From Streptomyces antibioticus (lineage in GTDB: Bacteria; Actinomycetota; Actinomycetes; Streptomycetales; Streptomycetaceae), in contig NZ_CM007717.1 in assembly GCF_002019855.1 (NCBI RefSeq), forward strand, positions 2,477,198 to 2,541,197: 64,000 nt of DNA, in the 5' to 3' direction. Under the pieces are notes generated by a model. It made no database searches, was not told the DNA's origin, and worked only from the letters and a program-made list of their open reading frames with translations. A program made the translations under genes and the position numbers. This document shows positions 8,950-18,122 of the stretch, one piece after another; within the stretch, counting starts at the first letter, position 1; the number at the start of each line of letters is the position of its first letter.

Positions 8950-9582
8950 TCAGAGCTCGGGGCCGTCCCCGGGCTCCTCCTGGTAGGAGTAGCGCTGCTC
9001 GCGCCAGGGGTCGCCGACGTTGTGATAGCCGCGCTCCTCCCAGAAGCCGCGGCGGTCGGCGGTCATGTACTCGACGCCGCGGACCCACTTGGGTCCCTTC
9101 CAGGCGTACAGATGCGGGACGACCAGGCGGACCGGGAAGCCGTGTTCGGCGGTGAGGAGTTCGCCGTCCTTGTGGGTGGCGAAGATGGTGCGCTCGGAGG
9201 CGAAGTCCGCGAGACGCAGATTCGAGCTGAAGCCGTACTCCGCCCACACCATCACATGGGTGACATCGGCGGCGGGCGGGGCGATGTCCAGCACGGTCCT
9301 GGCCGGGATCCCGCCCCACTCCGCGCCGAGCATGCTGAACTTCGTCACACAGTGCAGATCGGCCACGACGGTGGTGTACGGCAGGGCGGTGAACTCGTCG
9401 TGGCTCCAGCAGTGCTTGGCACCGTCGGCGGTGGCGCCGAAGACCCTGAACTCCCAGCGTTCCGGCCGGAATTTGGGCACCGGACCGTAGTGGGTGACCG
9501 GCCAGCCGCGCTGGAGGCGCTGTCCCGGCGGAAGCTCGGACGCTGCTGCTTGTCCCGTTCCGCGCTCCACCGACTGACCCAT
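8950..9582 (-). CDS. Sulfite oxidase-like molybdopterin oxidoreductase
   Basis: A 210-residue protein consisting essentially of the Moco-binding fold of the sulfite oxidase family. The cofactor cysteine lies in VVADLHCVTKFSMLGAEWGG. Other family blocks are THVMVWAEYGFSSNL, GFPVRLVVPHLYAWKGPKWV and a terminal FWEERGYHNVGDPW. There is no Tat signal and no haem or dimerisation domain, so it should be cytosolic, unlike YedY/MsrP. The ATG at 9582 has GGATGGAG just upstream; a longer frame adds an unconserved tail. It converges on the DUF4396 gene with a five-base gap. The substrate is unknown. Confidence 0.88.
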   Translation of the reverse strand: MGQSVERGTGQAAASELPPGQRLQRGWPVTHYGPVPKFRPERWEFRVFGATADGAKHCWSHDEFTALPYTTVVADLHCVTKFSMLGAEWGGIPARTVLDIAPPAADVTHVMVWAEYGFSSNLRLADFASERTIFATHKDGELLTAEHGFPVRLVVPHLYAWKGPKWVRGVEYMTADRRGFWEERGYHNVGDPWREQRYSYQEEPGDGPEL

Positions 9583-9661
9583 GGCTCCATCCTGACAGAC
9601 CCGGAGCGGTGCACATGACCAGCCATGTCCGGAATCGGGCAACTGCCACTAAGCATGGACT

Positions 9662-9683
9662 AACTTACTAAGTACGCACTTAC
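9662..9683. promoter_or_regulatory. AT-rich repeat element upstream of bfr
   Basis: A stretch of low GC content lies in the 176-base gap between the oxidoreductase start and bfr. It contains CTTACT twice (9664-9669 and 9678-9683) and a small palindrome, AAGTACGCACTT, between them. It could be a regulator site or the bfr promoter. It does not match the iron box found at bfd. Confidence 0.4.
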
Positions 9684-9758
9684 TGGACGATCTTCCTCGG
9701 CGGGTGAAATCATGCGGCGGCAACCTCCCCGATTCCCCACGCGGAAGGAGCCTCTGCG

Positions 9759-10238
9759 ATGCAGGGCGACCCCGAGGTCATCGAATTCCTCAACGAACAG
9801 CTCACCGGCGAGCTGACGGCGATCAACCAGTACTTCCTGCACGCGAAGATGCAGGAGAACTTCGGCTGGACGAAGCTCGCGAAGTACACCCGCCACGAGT
9901 CGTTCGACGAGATGAAGCACGCGGAGGTGCTGACCGACCGGATCCTCTTCCTGGACGGGCTGCCGAACTATCAGCGGCTGTTCCACGTGCGGGTGGGCCA
10001 GACGGTCAAGGAGATGTTCGAGGCGGACCGGCTGATCGAGGTGGAGGCGATCGACCGCCTCAAGCGCGGGATCAAGGTGATGCGCGAGAAGGGCGACATC
10101 ACGTCCGCCAACATCTTCGAGTCGATCCTGGAGGACGAGGAGCACCACATCGACTACCTCGACACCCAGCTCGAACTGCTGGAGAAGCTCGGCGAGGCGC
10201 TCTACATCGCGCAGGTCATCGAGCAGCCCGAGAGCTGA
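9759..10238 (+). CDS. bfr: Bacterioferritin
   Basis: Haem-containing iron storage protein that forms a 24-subunit shell and oxidises Fe(II). All ferroxidase ligands are at their canonical positions in the 159-residue chain: Glu18, Glu51, His54, Glu94, Glu127 and His130. The haem ligand Met52 is also present. Length is normal. AAGGAG precedes the ATG at 9759. The gene converges on its own ferredoxin gene bfd, with 12 bases between the stops. No DmdR/IdeR box is visible in its upstream region. Confidence 0.97.
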   Translation: MQGDPEVIEFLNEQLTGELTAINQYFLHAKMQENFGWTKLAKYTRHESFDEMKHAEVLTDRILFLDGLPNYQRLFHVRVGQTVKEMFEADRLIEVEAIDRLKRGIKVMREKGDITSANIFESILEDEEHHIDYLDTQLELLEKLGEALYIAQVIEQPES

Positions 10239-10250
10239 GGCTCCGGGGTT

Positions 10251-10475
10251 CTAGGCCGCCTCGTCCAGTTCGGCGAGGACCGGCTTGCCCTGGTCGGCCA
10301 GGTCCCGGCGCGGGCAGGCGCCCCGGCCGAGGATGGCCTGGATCCGGCGGACGCAGGAGCCGCAGTCCGTGCCCGCCTTGCAGGCGGAGGCGATCTGGCG
10401 GGGCGTACAGGCGCCGTCCGCCGCGTGCTGCTTGACCTGCTGCTCGGTGACTCCGAAGCAACTGCACACGTACAC
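10251..10475 (-). CDS. bfd: Bacterioferritin-associated (2Fe-2S) ferredoxin
   Basis: A 74-residue BFD-like protein that reduces the ferric core of bacterioferritin so that iron can be released. The cluster cysteines are in VCSCFGVTEQQVKQH near the N terminus and CKAGTDCGSCVRRIQ (about 32-46), giving the C-x-C and C-x2-C pairs. The GTG at 10475 is preferred because GGGAGG lies eight bases before it and the protein then starts MYVCSCFG. The GTG at 10484 sits directly on the ribosome binding site. An iron box overlaps the promoter, so the gene should be switched on by iron starvation. Confidence 0.9.
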   Translation of the reverse strand: MYVCSCFGVTEQQVKQHAADGACTPRQIASACKAGTDCGSCVRRIQAILGRGACPRRDLADQGKPVLAELDEAA

Positions 10476-10522
10476 GCGGTCCACCTCCCGCCGGGATCGA
10501 TGATGTGGCGCCGTCCCGCTTG

Positions 10523-10541
10523 ATCGGTGAGGCTAACCTAA
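10523..10541 (-). promoter_or_regulatory. DmdR/IdeR iron box upstream of bfd
   Basis: Read on the minus strand, TTAGGTTAGCCTCACCGAT agrees at 16 of 19 positions with the actinobacterial iron box TTAGGTTAGGCTCACCTAA. It lies 48 bases upstream of the chosen bfd start. Fe(II)-bound DmdR1 should repress here. Confidence 0.82.
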
Positions 10542-10575
10542 CCTTACCCGGCTTATAGGAACCGCAAAAGTGGAG

Positions 10576-10607
10576 TGGGGCGCGGATCGTATGTGATCCG
10601 CGCCCCA
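10576..10607 (-). terminator. Terminator of the DAHP synthase gene
   Basis: A perfect 13-bp inverted repeat (TGGGGCGCGGATC and its complement) with a six-base loop lies 30 bases after the DAHP synthase stop at 10637. Confidence 0.8.
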
Positions 10608-10636
10608 CCGTCCGTCTCAGCCGCTGCCGGCCGCCC

Positions 10637-11998
<1,362 letters not shown>

Positions 11999-12084
11999 TT
12001 ACGGGGTCGTGTCGAGTCGTTTTCCCACGGCCCGACAGGTGAGACGCCCTCCCGCTCAGGTGCGCGTGGGGTAGGGTGCGACGC

Positions 12085-12153
12085 ATGTTCGCGCTTTCGA
12101 CCCTGAACTCCGTTCAGAACTGGTGGTGGACCGCTCATCCGGCGGCCCACTGA
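12085..12153 (+). CDS. trpL: trp operon leader peptide
   Basis: A 22-codon frame beginning MFALSTLNSVQN and containing three consecutive tryptophans at residues 13-15, then ending PAAH-stop. It is followed by a terminator hairpin and then trpE, which is the classic layout of transcription attenuation. When Trp-tRNA is scarce, the ribosome stalls at the Trp codons and lets the antiterminator form. A trp attenuator before the fused anthranilate synthase gene has been described in Streptomyces venezuelae. A TAGGGT -10-like element lies just upstream at 12071-12076, so the leader may be very short. Confidence 0.92.
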   Translation: MFALSTLNSVQNWWWTAHPAAH

Positions 12154-12175
12154 CTGCGCGTACGTACGACTTCGC

Positions 12176-12208
12176 GAAGGCCGCCCGAGGGGCGGCCTTC
12201 GGTGTTTT
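12176..12208 (+). terminator. trp attenuator terminator hairpin
   Basis: GAAGGCCGCCC and GGGCGGCCTTC form a perfect 11-bp stem around a GAG loop, followed by GGTGTTTT, a T run unusual for this genome. It lies 22 bases after the trpL stop and 54 bases before trpE. Confidence 0.9.
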
Positions 12209-12262
12209 CCGGGTCCGTTCCTCATCTCACGCTCCACCAGCGAGAAGGAGACGACCGACCCC

Positions 12263-14185
12263 ATGCACACGACACCCATGCATCTGCTCGACCTGCTCGA
12301 CGACCCCCGCCCCTTCGCCCTGCTGCGCCGCCGCACGCCGGGCCATGACGAGCACACCGTGGAGCTGCTCCTCGGCCCGGTCGACGAGCGTGAGCGTCTC
12401 GCCGAGCTGCCCGACGAGTGCCTCGCGCTGGTCCCGTTCCGGCAGATCCGCGAGCGCGGGTTCGACGTCCGCGACGACGGCACCCCGCTCACCGTCCTGA
12501 TCCCCGAGGAGCGGTACGGGATCCCGCTCGCCGAGGCGCTGGCGCAGCTCCCCGCGCACGAGGTGCGGGTCGGGGGCGGCGGGTTCGACGTGGACGACGA
12601 GGAGTACGGGGAGATCGTCGGCCGGGTGCTGCGGGAGGAGATCGGCGGGGGCGAGGGCGCGAACTTCGTGATCCGGCGGACGTACGAGGGGGAGATCGCC
12701 GGGTTCGGGCGGCGCGACGCGCTCGCGCTGTTCCGGCGGCTGCTGGAGGGCGAGCGGGGCGCCTACTGGACGTTCGTGGTGCACACCGGGGAGCGGACGC
12801 TGGTCGGGGCGAGCCCGGAGGTGCATGTGCGGATGTCCGGCGGGACGGTCGTGATGAACCCGATCAGCGGGACGTACCGCTATCCGGCCGAGGGGCCCAC
12901 TCCGGAGCATCTGCTCGGCTTCCTCGCCGACGGCAAGGAGATCGAGGAGCTGTCGATGGTCGTCGACGAGGAGCTGAAGATGATGTGCACGGTCGGCGAC
13001 ATGGGCGGGGTGGTGATCGGGCCCCGGCTGAAGGAGATGGCGCATCTCGCGCACACCGAGTACGAGCTGCGCGGAAAGTCCTCGCTGGATGTGCGGGAGG
13101 TGCTGCGGGAGACGCTGTTCGCGGCGACGGTGACCGGTTCGCCGGTGCAGAACGCCTGCCGGGTGATCGAGCGGCACGAGGTGGGCGGGCGCGGCTACTA
13201 CGCGGGGGCGCTGGCGCTGCTCGGGCGGGACTCGGGCGGGGCGCAGACCCTGGACTCCCCCATCCTGATCAGGACCGCGGACATCGACGCGGGCGGGCGG
13301 CTGCGGGTGCCGGTGGGCGCGACGCTGGTGCGCGGCTCGGATCCGGCGGGCGAGGTCGCGGAGACGCACGCGAAGGCGGCGGGTGTGCTGGCGGCGCTGG
13401 GGGTGCGGCCGGGCCGGCCGCGGGCGGAGCACACCGGTGCCCGGCTGGCGGACGATCCGCGGGTGCGGGCGGCGCTGGACGGGCGGCGGGCCGCGCTGGC
13501 GCCGTTCTGGCTGCGGATGCAGGAGCGGTCCGGCGCGCTGGAGGGGCACGCGCTGGTGGTGGACGCGGAGGACACGTTCACGGCGATGCTCGCGCATCTG
13601 CTGCGCTCGGGCGGGCTGGAGGTGACGGTCCGGCGGTACGACGAGCCGGGGCTGCGGGAGGCGGTGCTCGGGCACGAGGGGCCCGTGGTGCTGGGTCCCG
13701 GGCCCGGTGACCCCTCGGATCCCGCCGATCCGAAGATGCGGTTCCTGCGGGATCTGACCGGCCGGGTGCTGCGGGAGCACCGGTTCGGGGTGCTCGGTGT
13801 CTGCCTGGGGCACGAGCTGATCGCGGCGGAGCTGGGGCTGGACCTGGTCCGCAAGGAGGTGCCGTACCAGGGGGCGCAGACGGTGGTGGATCTGTTCGGG
13901 CGGGCGGAGACCGTGGGGTTCTACAACAGCTTCGTGGCGCGGTGCGACGACGGGGCGGCGGCGCGGCTGGCCGGGCTCGGGGTGGAGGTGAGCCGGGCGG
14001 CGAACGGGGAGGTGCACGCGCTGCGGGGTCCGGGGCAGCGCGGCGGCACCCCCCGGAACGCGTTCGCCGGGGTGCAGTTCCATCCGGAGTCGGTGCTGAC
14101 GCTGGACGGGGCGGCGATCGTGCGGGAGCTGGTGGCTCAGGTGCGCGGGACGAGCACGTTCTCGGAGCGGCGGCCGGCGCTGTAG
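12263..14185 (+). CDS. trpE: Fused anthranilate synthase (TrpE-TrpG)
   Basis: Converts chorismate and glutamine to anthranilate. The 640-residue chain fuses the chorismate-using component (about 1-420; GEGANFVIRRTYEG, MNPISGTYRYP, DEELKMMC, GSPVQNACRVIERHE, GYYAGALALLGRD) to a class I glutamine amidotransferase (about 430-640). The latter has Cys in FGVLGVCLGHELIAAELG and His-Glu in FAGVQFHPESVLT. This fused form is typical of Streptomyces. The ATG at 12263 follows GAAGGAG; a second ATG at 12278 is also possible. Expression is controlled by the upstream Trp attenuator. Its 3' end overlaps the convergent dehydrogenase gene by 49 bases. Confidence 0.95.
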   Translation: MHTTPMHLLDLLDDPRPFALLRRRTPGHDEHTVELLLGPVDERERLAELPDECLALVPFRQIRERGFDVRDDGTPLTVLIPEERYGIPLAEALAQLPAHEVRVGGGGFDVDDEEYGEIVGRVLREEIGGGEGANFVIRRTYEGEIAGFGRRDALALFRRLLEGERGAYWTFVVHTGERTLVGASPEVHVRMSGGTVVMNPISGTYRYPAEGPTPEHLLGFLADGKEIEELSMVVDEELKMMCTVGDMGGVVIGPRLKEMAHLAHTEYELRGKSSLDVREVLRETLFAATVTGSPVQNACRVIERHEVGGRGYYAGALALLGRDSGGAQTLDSPILIRTADIDAGGRLRVPVGATLVRGSDPAGEVAETHAKAAGVLAALGVRPGRPRAEHTGARLADDPRVRAALDGRRAALAPFWLRMQERSGALEGHALVVDAEDTFTAMLAHLLRSGGLEVTVRRYDEPGLREAVLGHEGPVVLGPGPGDPSDPADPKMRFLRDLTGRVLREHRFGVLGVCLGHELIAAELGLDLVRKEVPYQGAQTVVDLFGRAETVGFYNSFVARCDDGAAARLAGLGVEVSRAANGEVHALRGPGQRGGTPRNAFAGVQFHPESVLTLDGAAIVRELVAQVRGTSTFSERRPAL

Positions 14186-15132
14186 TCGAGGACGTTCTTC
14201 ACGGTGGCGTCGACGATCTGGCCGACGGCGTCCTCGGTGTAGTACGCCTGGTGGGAGGTGACCAGGACGTTGGGGAAGGTGACGAGGCGGGCCAGGGTGT
14301 CGTCCTCGACGGTCTCCAGGGACCGGTCGACGTAGAACAGGCCCGCCTCGGCCTCGTAGACGTCGAGTCCGACGCCGGCGAAGCGGCCCTCGCGCAGTTC
14401 GGAGACGAGGGCCGCGGTGTCGATCAGGCCGCCGCGGCTGGAGTTGACGAGGATCGCGTCGTCCTTCATGGCCTTGAGGGCGTCCGCGTCGATGAGGTGC
14501 TGGGTCTCGGGCATCAGGGGGACGTGCAGGCTGATCAGGTCGGACTCGGCGAGGAGCTGGTCCTTGCTGACGTACTTCATGCCGAGTTCCATGCAGGCGG
14601 GGTTCTCGGCGACGTCCCAGCCGAGCAGCCGCATGCCGAAGCCGTGGGCGATGCGGGCGAACGCCTCGCCGATCTTGCCGGTGCCGAGCACTCCGGCGGT
14701 GCGGCCGTGCATGTCGCGGCCCATCAGTCCGTCGAGGCGGAAGTCGAAGTCGCGGGTGCGGGTGGAGGCGCGGACGACCCGGCGGTTGACGGCCATGGCC
14801 AGGGTCCAGGCGAACTCGGCGACGGAGTACGGCGAGTAGTACGAGACCCGGGCGACGGTGAGGCCGAGGCGCTCGGCCGCGGCCAGGTCGATGTTGTTGA
14901 AGCCGGTGGAGCGCTGGGCGATCAGCCGGGTCCCGCCGGCCGCGAGGATCTCCAGGACGGGGCCGTCGAGGACGGCGTTGACACTGCTGGAGACGGCCTC
15001 GTAGCCGGCGGCGATGGGGGCGGTGTCCTCGTTGAGGAAGACGTCCAGGCAGCGGATCTCGTGGTGGCCGGCGAAGGCCCGCTCGATCAGGGGCTTCTCG
15101 TCGGCCTGGACGCCGAAGGCCAGGATCTCCAT
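14137..15132 (-). CDS. D-lactate dehydrogenase-like 2-hydroxyacid dehydrogenase
   Basis: NAD-dependent enzyme reducing a 2-keto acid to the D-2-hydroxy acid. The 331-residue protein has RSTGFNNIDL (about 76-85), the NAD-binding TAGVLGTGKIGEAFARIAHG (about 147-166), VPLMPETQHLID, VNSSRGGLIDT with the catalytic Arg, and LDVYEAE. A catalytic His-type segment, SHQAYYTEDA, lies near the end. These fit the D-LDH branch (LdhA-like). The ATG at 15132 has AAGGGAG nine bases upstream; extension beyond it is unconserved. It converges on trpE with a 49-base coding overlap. Phenylpyruvate or pyruvate are possible substrates; the sequence does not decide. Confidence 0.9.
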   Translation of the reverse strand: MEILAFGVQADEKPLIERAFAGHHEIRCLDVFLNEDTAPIAAGYEAVSSSVNAVLDGPVLEILAAGGTRLIAQRSTGFNNIDLAAAERLGLTVARVSYYSPYSVAEFAWTLAMAVNRRVVRASTRTRDFDFRLDGLMGRDMHGRTAGVLGTGKIGEAFARIAHGFGMRLLGWDVAENPACMELGMKYVSKDQLLAESDLISLHVPLMPETQHLIDADALKAMKDDAILVNSSRGGLIDTAALVSELREGRFAGVGLDVYEAEAGLFYVDRSLETVEDDTLARLVTFPNVLVTSHQAYYTEDAVGQIVDATVKNVLDYSAGRRSENVLVPRT

Positions 15133-15272
15133 CACCGCTCCCTTTTCATCAGGTTGTGTGCCGAATATACGGCGCGGTGTTCGGGGTCGGCCGAAGAACA
15201 CCCCCACCTCGGCGTAGAGCTTCGGGTCCACCGTCTTCAGCCGGGTGGTCGCGTCGGCGATCGGCACCCGTC

Positions 15273-15950
15273 TCACTCGTCGTCGAGACCTCGCTCGATG
15301 GCGTAGCGGACCAGCTCGACCCGGTTGTGCAACTGGAGCTTGCCCAGGGTGTTCTGGACGTGGTTCTGCACGGTGCGGTGGGAGATGACCAGCCGCTCGG
15401 CGATCTGCTTGTAGCTCAGGCCCTTGGCGACCAGCCGCAGCACCTCGGTCTCCCGGTCGGTCAGCCGGGGCGCGTCCGGCTCGTCGGGACCGGCCGCCGG
15501 GCCGGGGTCCGAGGCCAGCCTGCGGTACTCGCCGAGGACCAGTCCGGCCAGGCCCGGGGTGAACACCGGGTCGCCGACGGCCGTACGGCGCACCGCGTCG
15601 AGGAGTTCCTCGGTGGACGCCGACTTCAGCAGATAGCCGGTCGCGCCGGACTTCACCGCCTCCAGCACGTCGGCGTGCTCACCGCTGGCGGAGAGCACCA
15701 GGACGCGCAGCGCGGGGTTCGCGCCGACGACCTCCTTGCAGACCTGGACGCCCGGCTTGGCGGGCAGGTTGAGGTCCAGCACGAGGACGTCGGGGGTGGT
15801 GGCCCGGGCCCGGCGCACGGCCTGCTCGCCGTCGCCCGCGGTGGCGACCACCTCGAAGCCGGAGGCCGCCAGGTCGCGGGCGACCGCGTCGCGCCACATG
15901 GGGTGGTCGTCGACCACCATGACCCTGATCGGGTCCCGCAGCTCACTCAT
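15273..15950 (-). CDS. macR: NarL/LuxR-type response regulator (MacR-like)
   Basis: A 225-residue regulator with a receiver domain (VMVVDDHPMWRD, phospho-acceptor Asp59 in VLDLNLP, Lys110 in GYLLKSAS) and a C-terminal LuxR-type helix-turn-helix (about 162-221: LTDRETEVLRLVAKGLSYKQ). Its start overlaps the kinase stop by ATGA, so the pair is translationally coupled. The kinase is of the MacS family, whose partner MacR affects morphology and actinorhodin in S. coelicolor. The symbol rests on that family match plus position. I found no copy of the recalled MacR site (TGAGTAC-N2-GTACTCA) in this window. Confidence 0.9.
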   Translation of the reverse strand: MSELRDPIRVMVVDDHPMWRDAVARDLAASGFEVVATAGDGEQAVRRARATTPDVLVLDLNLPAKPGVQVCKEVVGANPALRVLVLSASGEHADVLEAVKSGATGYLLKSASTEELLDAVRRTAVGDPVFTPGLAGLVLGEYRRLASDPGPAAGPDEPDAPRLTDRETEVLRLVAKGLSYKQIAERLVISHRTVQNHVQNTLGKLQLHNRVELVRYAIERGLDDE

Positions 15951-17170
15951 CGTCGTTCCGCCTTCCCCCGGGAGACCTTCGGTACCGTCAGCTCGACCTC
16001 CGTGCCCTGCCCCGGGACCGAGATCAGCTCGGCGCTGCCGCCGAGATCGCGCAGCCGTCCCCGGATGGAGAGGGCCACGCCCATCCGCCCCTCGCCCTCG
16101 GCCTGGGCGAGCCGGCCCTCGGGGATGCCGGGGCCGTCGTCCCGGACGGTGACGATCACCGCGTCGGGTTCGTCCTCGACCAGGATCCAGGCGCGGGCGT
16201 CGTCGCCCGCGTGCCGGCGCACATTGTCCAGCGCGGCCCCGACGGCCGCGGCCAGCTCCCGCGCGGCGGCCGGTTCCAGCGGCACCGGGGCGCCCGGTTC
16301 GGCGAGGCTGACGCGGGCGGCGGCGTACGGGGCGAGCAGGGTGCGCAGGTCCACGGGGCCGTCGTCGGGGTCGTCGTCCGGTTCGTCGACGGCGATCACG
16401 ACCGCGCCCTCGGCGGCGTCCCGCGAGACCCGGGAGACCGGCACCAGACCGCCCGAGACCAGGGTGCGCAGCGCGACCTCCTGCTCCCCCGCGAGCCGGC
16501 CCAGCTCGGCCGCCTCGCCGCCGAGGACCGCGCCGCGCCGCTGCACCATGGCCAGCACCTGGAGCACACCGTCGTGGATGTCCCGGGCGAGCCGCTCCCG
16601 TTCCCGGGTGGCGGCCTCGATCTCCAGGGCGCGGGCCAGGGTGCGTTCGGAGGCGCGGGCGACCTCGACGACGTATCCGATGGCGATGGAGGCGACCCAG
16701 ACCAGGATGACGTTGTGCACGGTGTCGCGGGCCGGGTGGCCGCGCTCGATCAGGTTGGCGACGGCGACCGGGGTGGAGGCGAACGCGGCCCAGCGCCAGC
16801 CGCCCTTGATGGCGAACGCCAGCACCGACCCGGCCGTCCATATCGACGGCAGGGTGGGTCCGCTGTCCTGGATGTGCTGGTCGGTGACGACCAGCGGGGT
16901 CAGGACGATGCCGGTCAGCGCGACCACCAGGTCGAGGGCGAGGAAGCGCTTGGTGCAGGCGGCCGCGCTCTGCACCCGGGGCAGGGTGGCGAGCGTCCAG
17001 ACGAACAGGACGGCGAAGTAGCCGATGGCGAGGCCGGCCCGGTCGTAGTCGCCGTAGGAGAAGGCGAACAGGCCGACCGCGTACAGCATGGTGAGCACCC
17101 GGTAGCCGGCCAGGGCGCGCCACAGCGGCACCTCGACCGACATCCTCATGACTCTCTCGCGCCTGGCCAT
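15947..17170 (-). CDS. macS: MacS-family sensor histidine kinase
   Basis: A 407-residue membrane kinase. The N-terminal half (about 16-170) holds five to six hydrophobic spans and little extracellular sequence, the DUF5931-type sensor of MacS. The dimerisation/phospho-acceptor block is RERLARDIHDGVLQVL with His199, a HisKA_3 feature. The ATP-binding domain has LDNVRRHAG (N box) and DDGPGIPEG (G1), with GRMGVALSIRGR near the end. The start is ATG at 17170; ATGs at residues 8 and 10 are alternatives. It is co-transcribed with the response regulator through a four-base overlap. The signal is unknown; it may sense the membrane itself. Confidence 0.9.
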   Translation of the reverse strand: MARRERVMRMSVEVPLWRALAGYRVLTMLYAVGLFAFSYGDYDRAGLAIGYFAVLFVWTLATLPRVQSAAACTKRFLALDLVVALTGIVLTPLVVTDQHIQDSGPTLPSIWTAGSVLAFAIKGGWRWAAFASTPVAVANLIERGHPARDTVHNVILVWVASIAIGYVVEVARASERTLARALEIEAATRERERLARDIHDGVLQVLAMVQRRGAVLGGEAAELGRLAGEQEVALRTLVSGGLVPVSRVSRDAAEGAVVIAVDEPDDDPDDGPVDLRTLLAPYAAARVSLAEPGAPVPLEPAAARELAAAVGAALDNVRRHAGDDARAWILVEDEPDAVIVTVRDDGPGIPEGRLAQAEGEGRMGVALSIRGRLRDLGGSAELISVPGQGTEVELTVPKVSRGKAERR

Positions 17171-17213
17171 CCGTCCCCCCGGTCGCCCGCCTGTCCGTCC
17201 GCCCGCCCCCGGG

Positions 17214-17987
17214 CTACTGCTCTTGTTCCTTCTTGGCCTGGTCCTTCTCGGCCTGCGCGAGCGCCGCCTTCGCGGCCTTCTCGGCCTCCTTGTCGGCCTT
17301 CGCCGCCTCCGCGATCTGCCGCTTGGCGGCGGTCGCGTACATGTCGACGTACTCCTGGCCGGAGAGCTTCATGATCTCGTACATGACCTCGTCGGTCAGC
17401 GCGCGCAGCACGAAGCGGTCGTGGTCCATGCCCTGGTAGCGGCTGAAGTCCAGCGGCCGGCCGATGCGGATGCCGGGCCGCATCACCTTGGGCAGGACCT
17501 TGCCGGGCGGCTGGATCTTCTCGGTGTCGATCATGGCGACCGGGATCACGGGCGCGCCGGTGGCCAGCGCCACGCGCGCCAGACCGCCGGGCTTGCCGCG
17601 GTAGAGCCGGCCGTCCGGGGAGCGGGTGCCCTCCGGGTAGATGCCGAACAGCTCACCGCGCTCCAGGACGTCGATCCCGCTCTTGATGGCGGCCTCGCCC
17701 GCGCCGCGCGCGCCGGAGCGGTCCACGGGGAGCTGGCCGACGCCCTTGAAGAAGGCCGCCGTGAGCCGGCCCTTCACCCCGGGCGTGGTGAAGTACTCGG
17801 CCTTCGCGATGAAGGTGACCTTGCGGTCCAGGACCGCGGGCAGGAAGAACGAGTCGGAGAAGGACAGGTGGTTGCTCGCCAGGATCGCGGGGCCCTCGGC
17901 GGGGATGTTCTCCGCCCCCTCCACCCAGGGTCTGAAGGTGACCTTCAGCGGTCCTCCGATAGCGACCTTCATCGCGCCGTACAACAA
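17214..17987 (-). CDS. Lysophospholipid acyltransferase (PlsC family)
   Basis: Transfers an acyl chain to lysophosphatidate or a related acceptor in membrane lipid synthesis. The 257-residue protein has the catalytic NHLSFSD (NHx4D, about 39-45), the acceptor-binding YPEGTRSPDG (about 116-125) and VIPVAMIDTEKI. The C-terminal 40 residues are a charged Ala/Lys/Glu helix (EAAKADKEAEKAAKAALAQA) not needed for catalysis. The TTG at 17987 is supported by a perfect AGGAGG seven bases upstream; the ATG at 17972 would be too far. It lies 43 bases upstream of the macS start on the same strand, so co-transcription is possible. Confidence 0.92.
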   Translation of the reverse strand: MLYGAMKVAIGGPLKVTFRPWVEGAENIPAEGPAILASNHLSFSDSFFLPAVLDRKVTFIAKAEYFTTPGVKGRLTAAFFKGVGQLPVDRSGARGAGEAAIKSGIDVLERGELFGIYPEGTRSPDGRLYRGKPGGLARVALATGAPVIPVAMIDTEKIQPPGKVLPKVMRPGIRIGRPLDFSRYQGMDHDRFVLRALTDEVMYEIMKLSGQEYVDMYATAAKRQIAEAAKADKEAEKAAKAALAQAEKDQAKKEQEQ

Positions 17988-18122
17988 CCGAGTGCCTCCT
18001 GTGTGTGTAGATCAGACCTTAACCCGGAGCGGCGCCGATGAGCCCGACGGGCCTGGTCGGTGTCAGTGCGGTCGCGTACGGTGAATCTCACCGCACCCAC
18101 TTCTCACGGACGGGAGACCGAA

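Noticed and set aside
15273-17213. MacR binding palindrome near the two-component genes
   Set aside because: No TGAGTAC-N2-GTACTCA or close variant was seen here.
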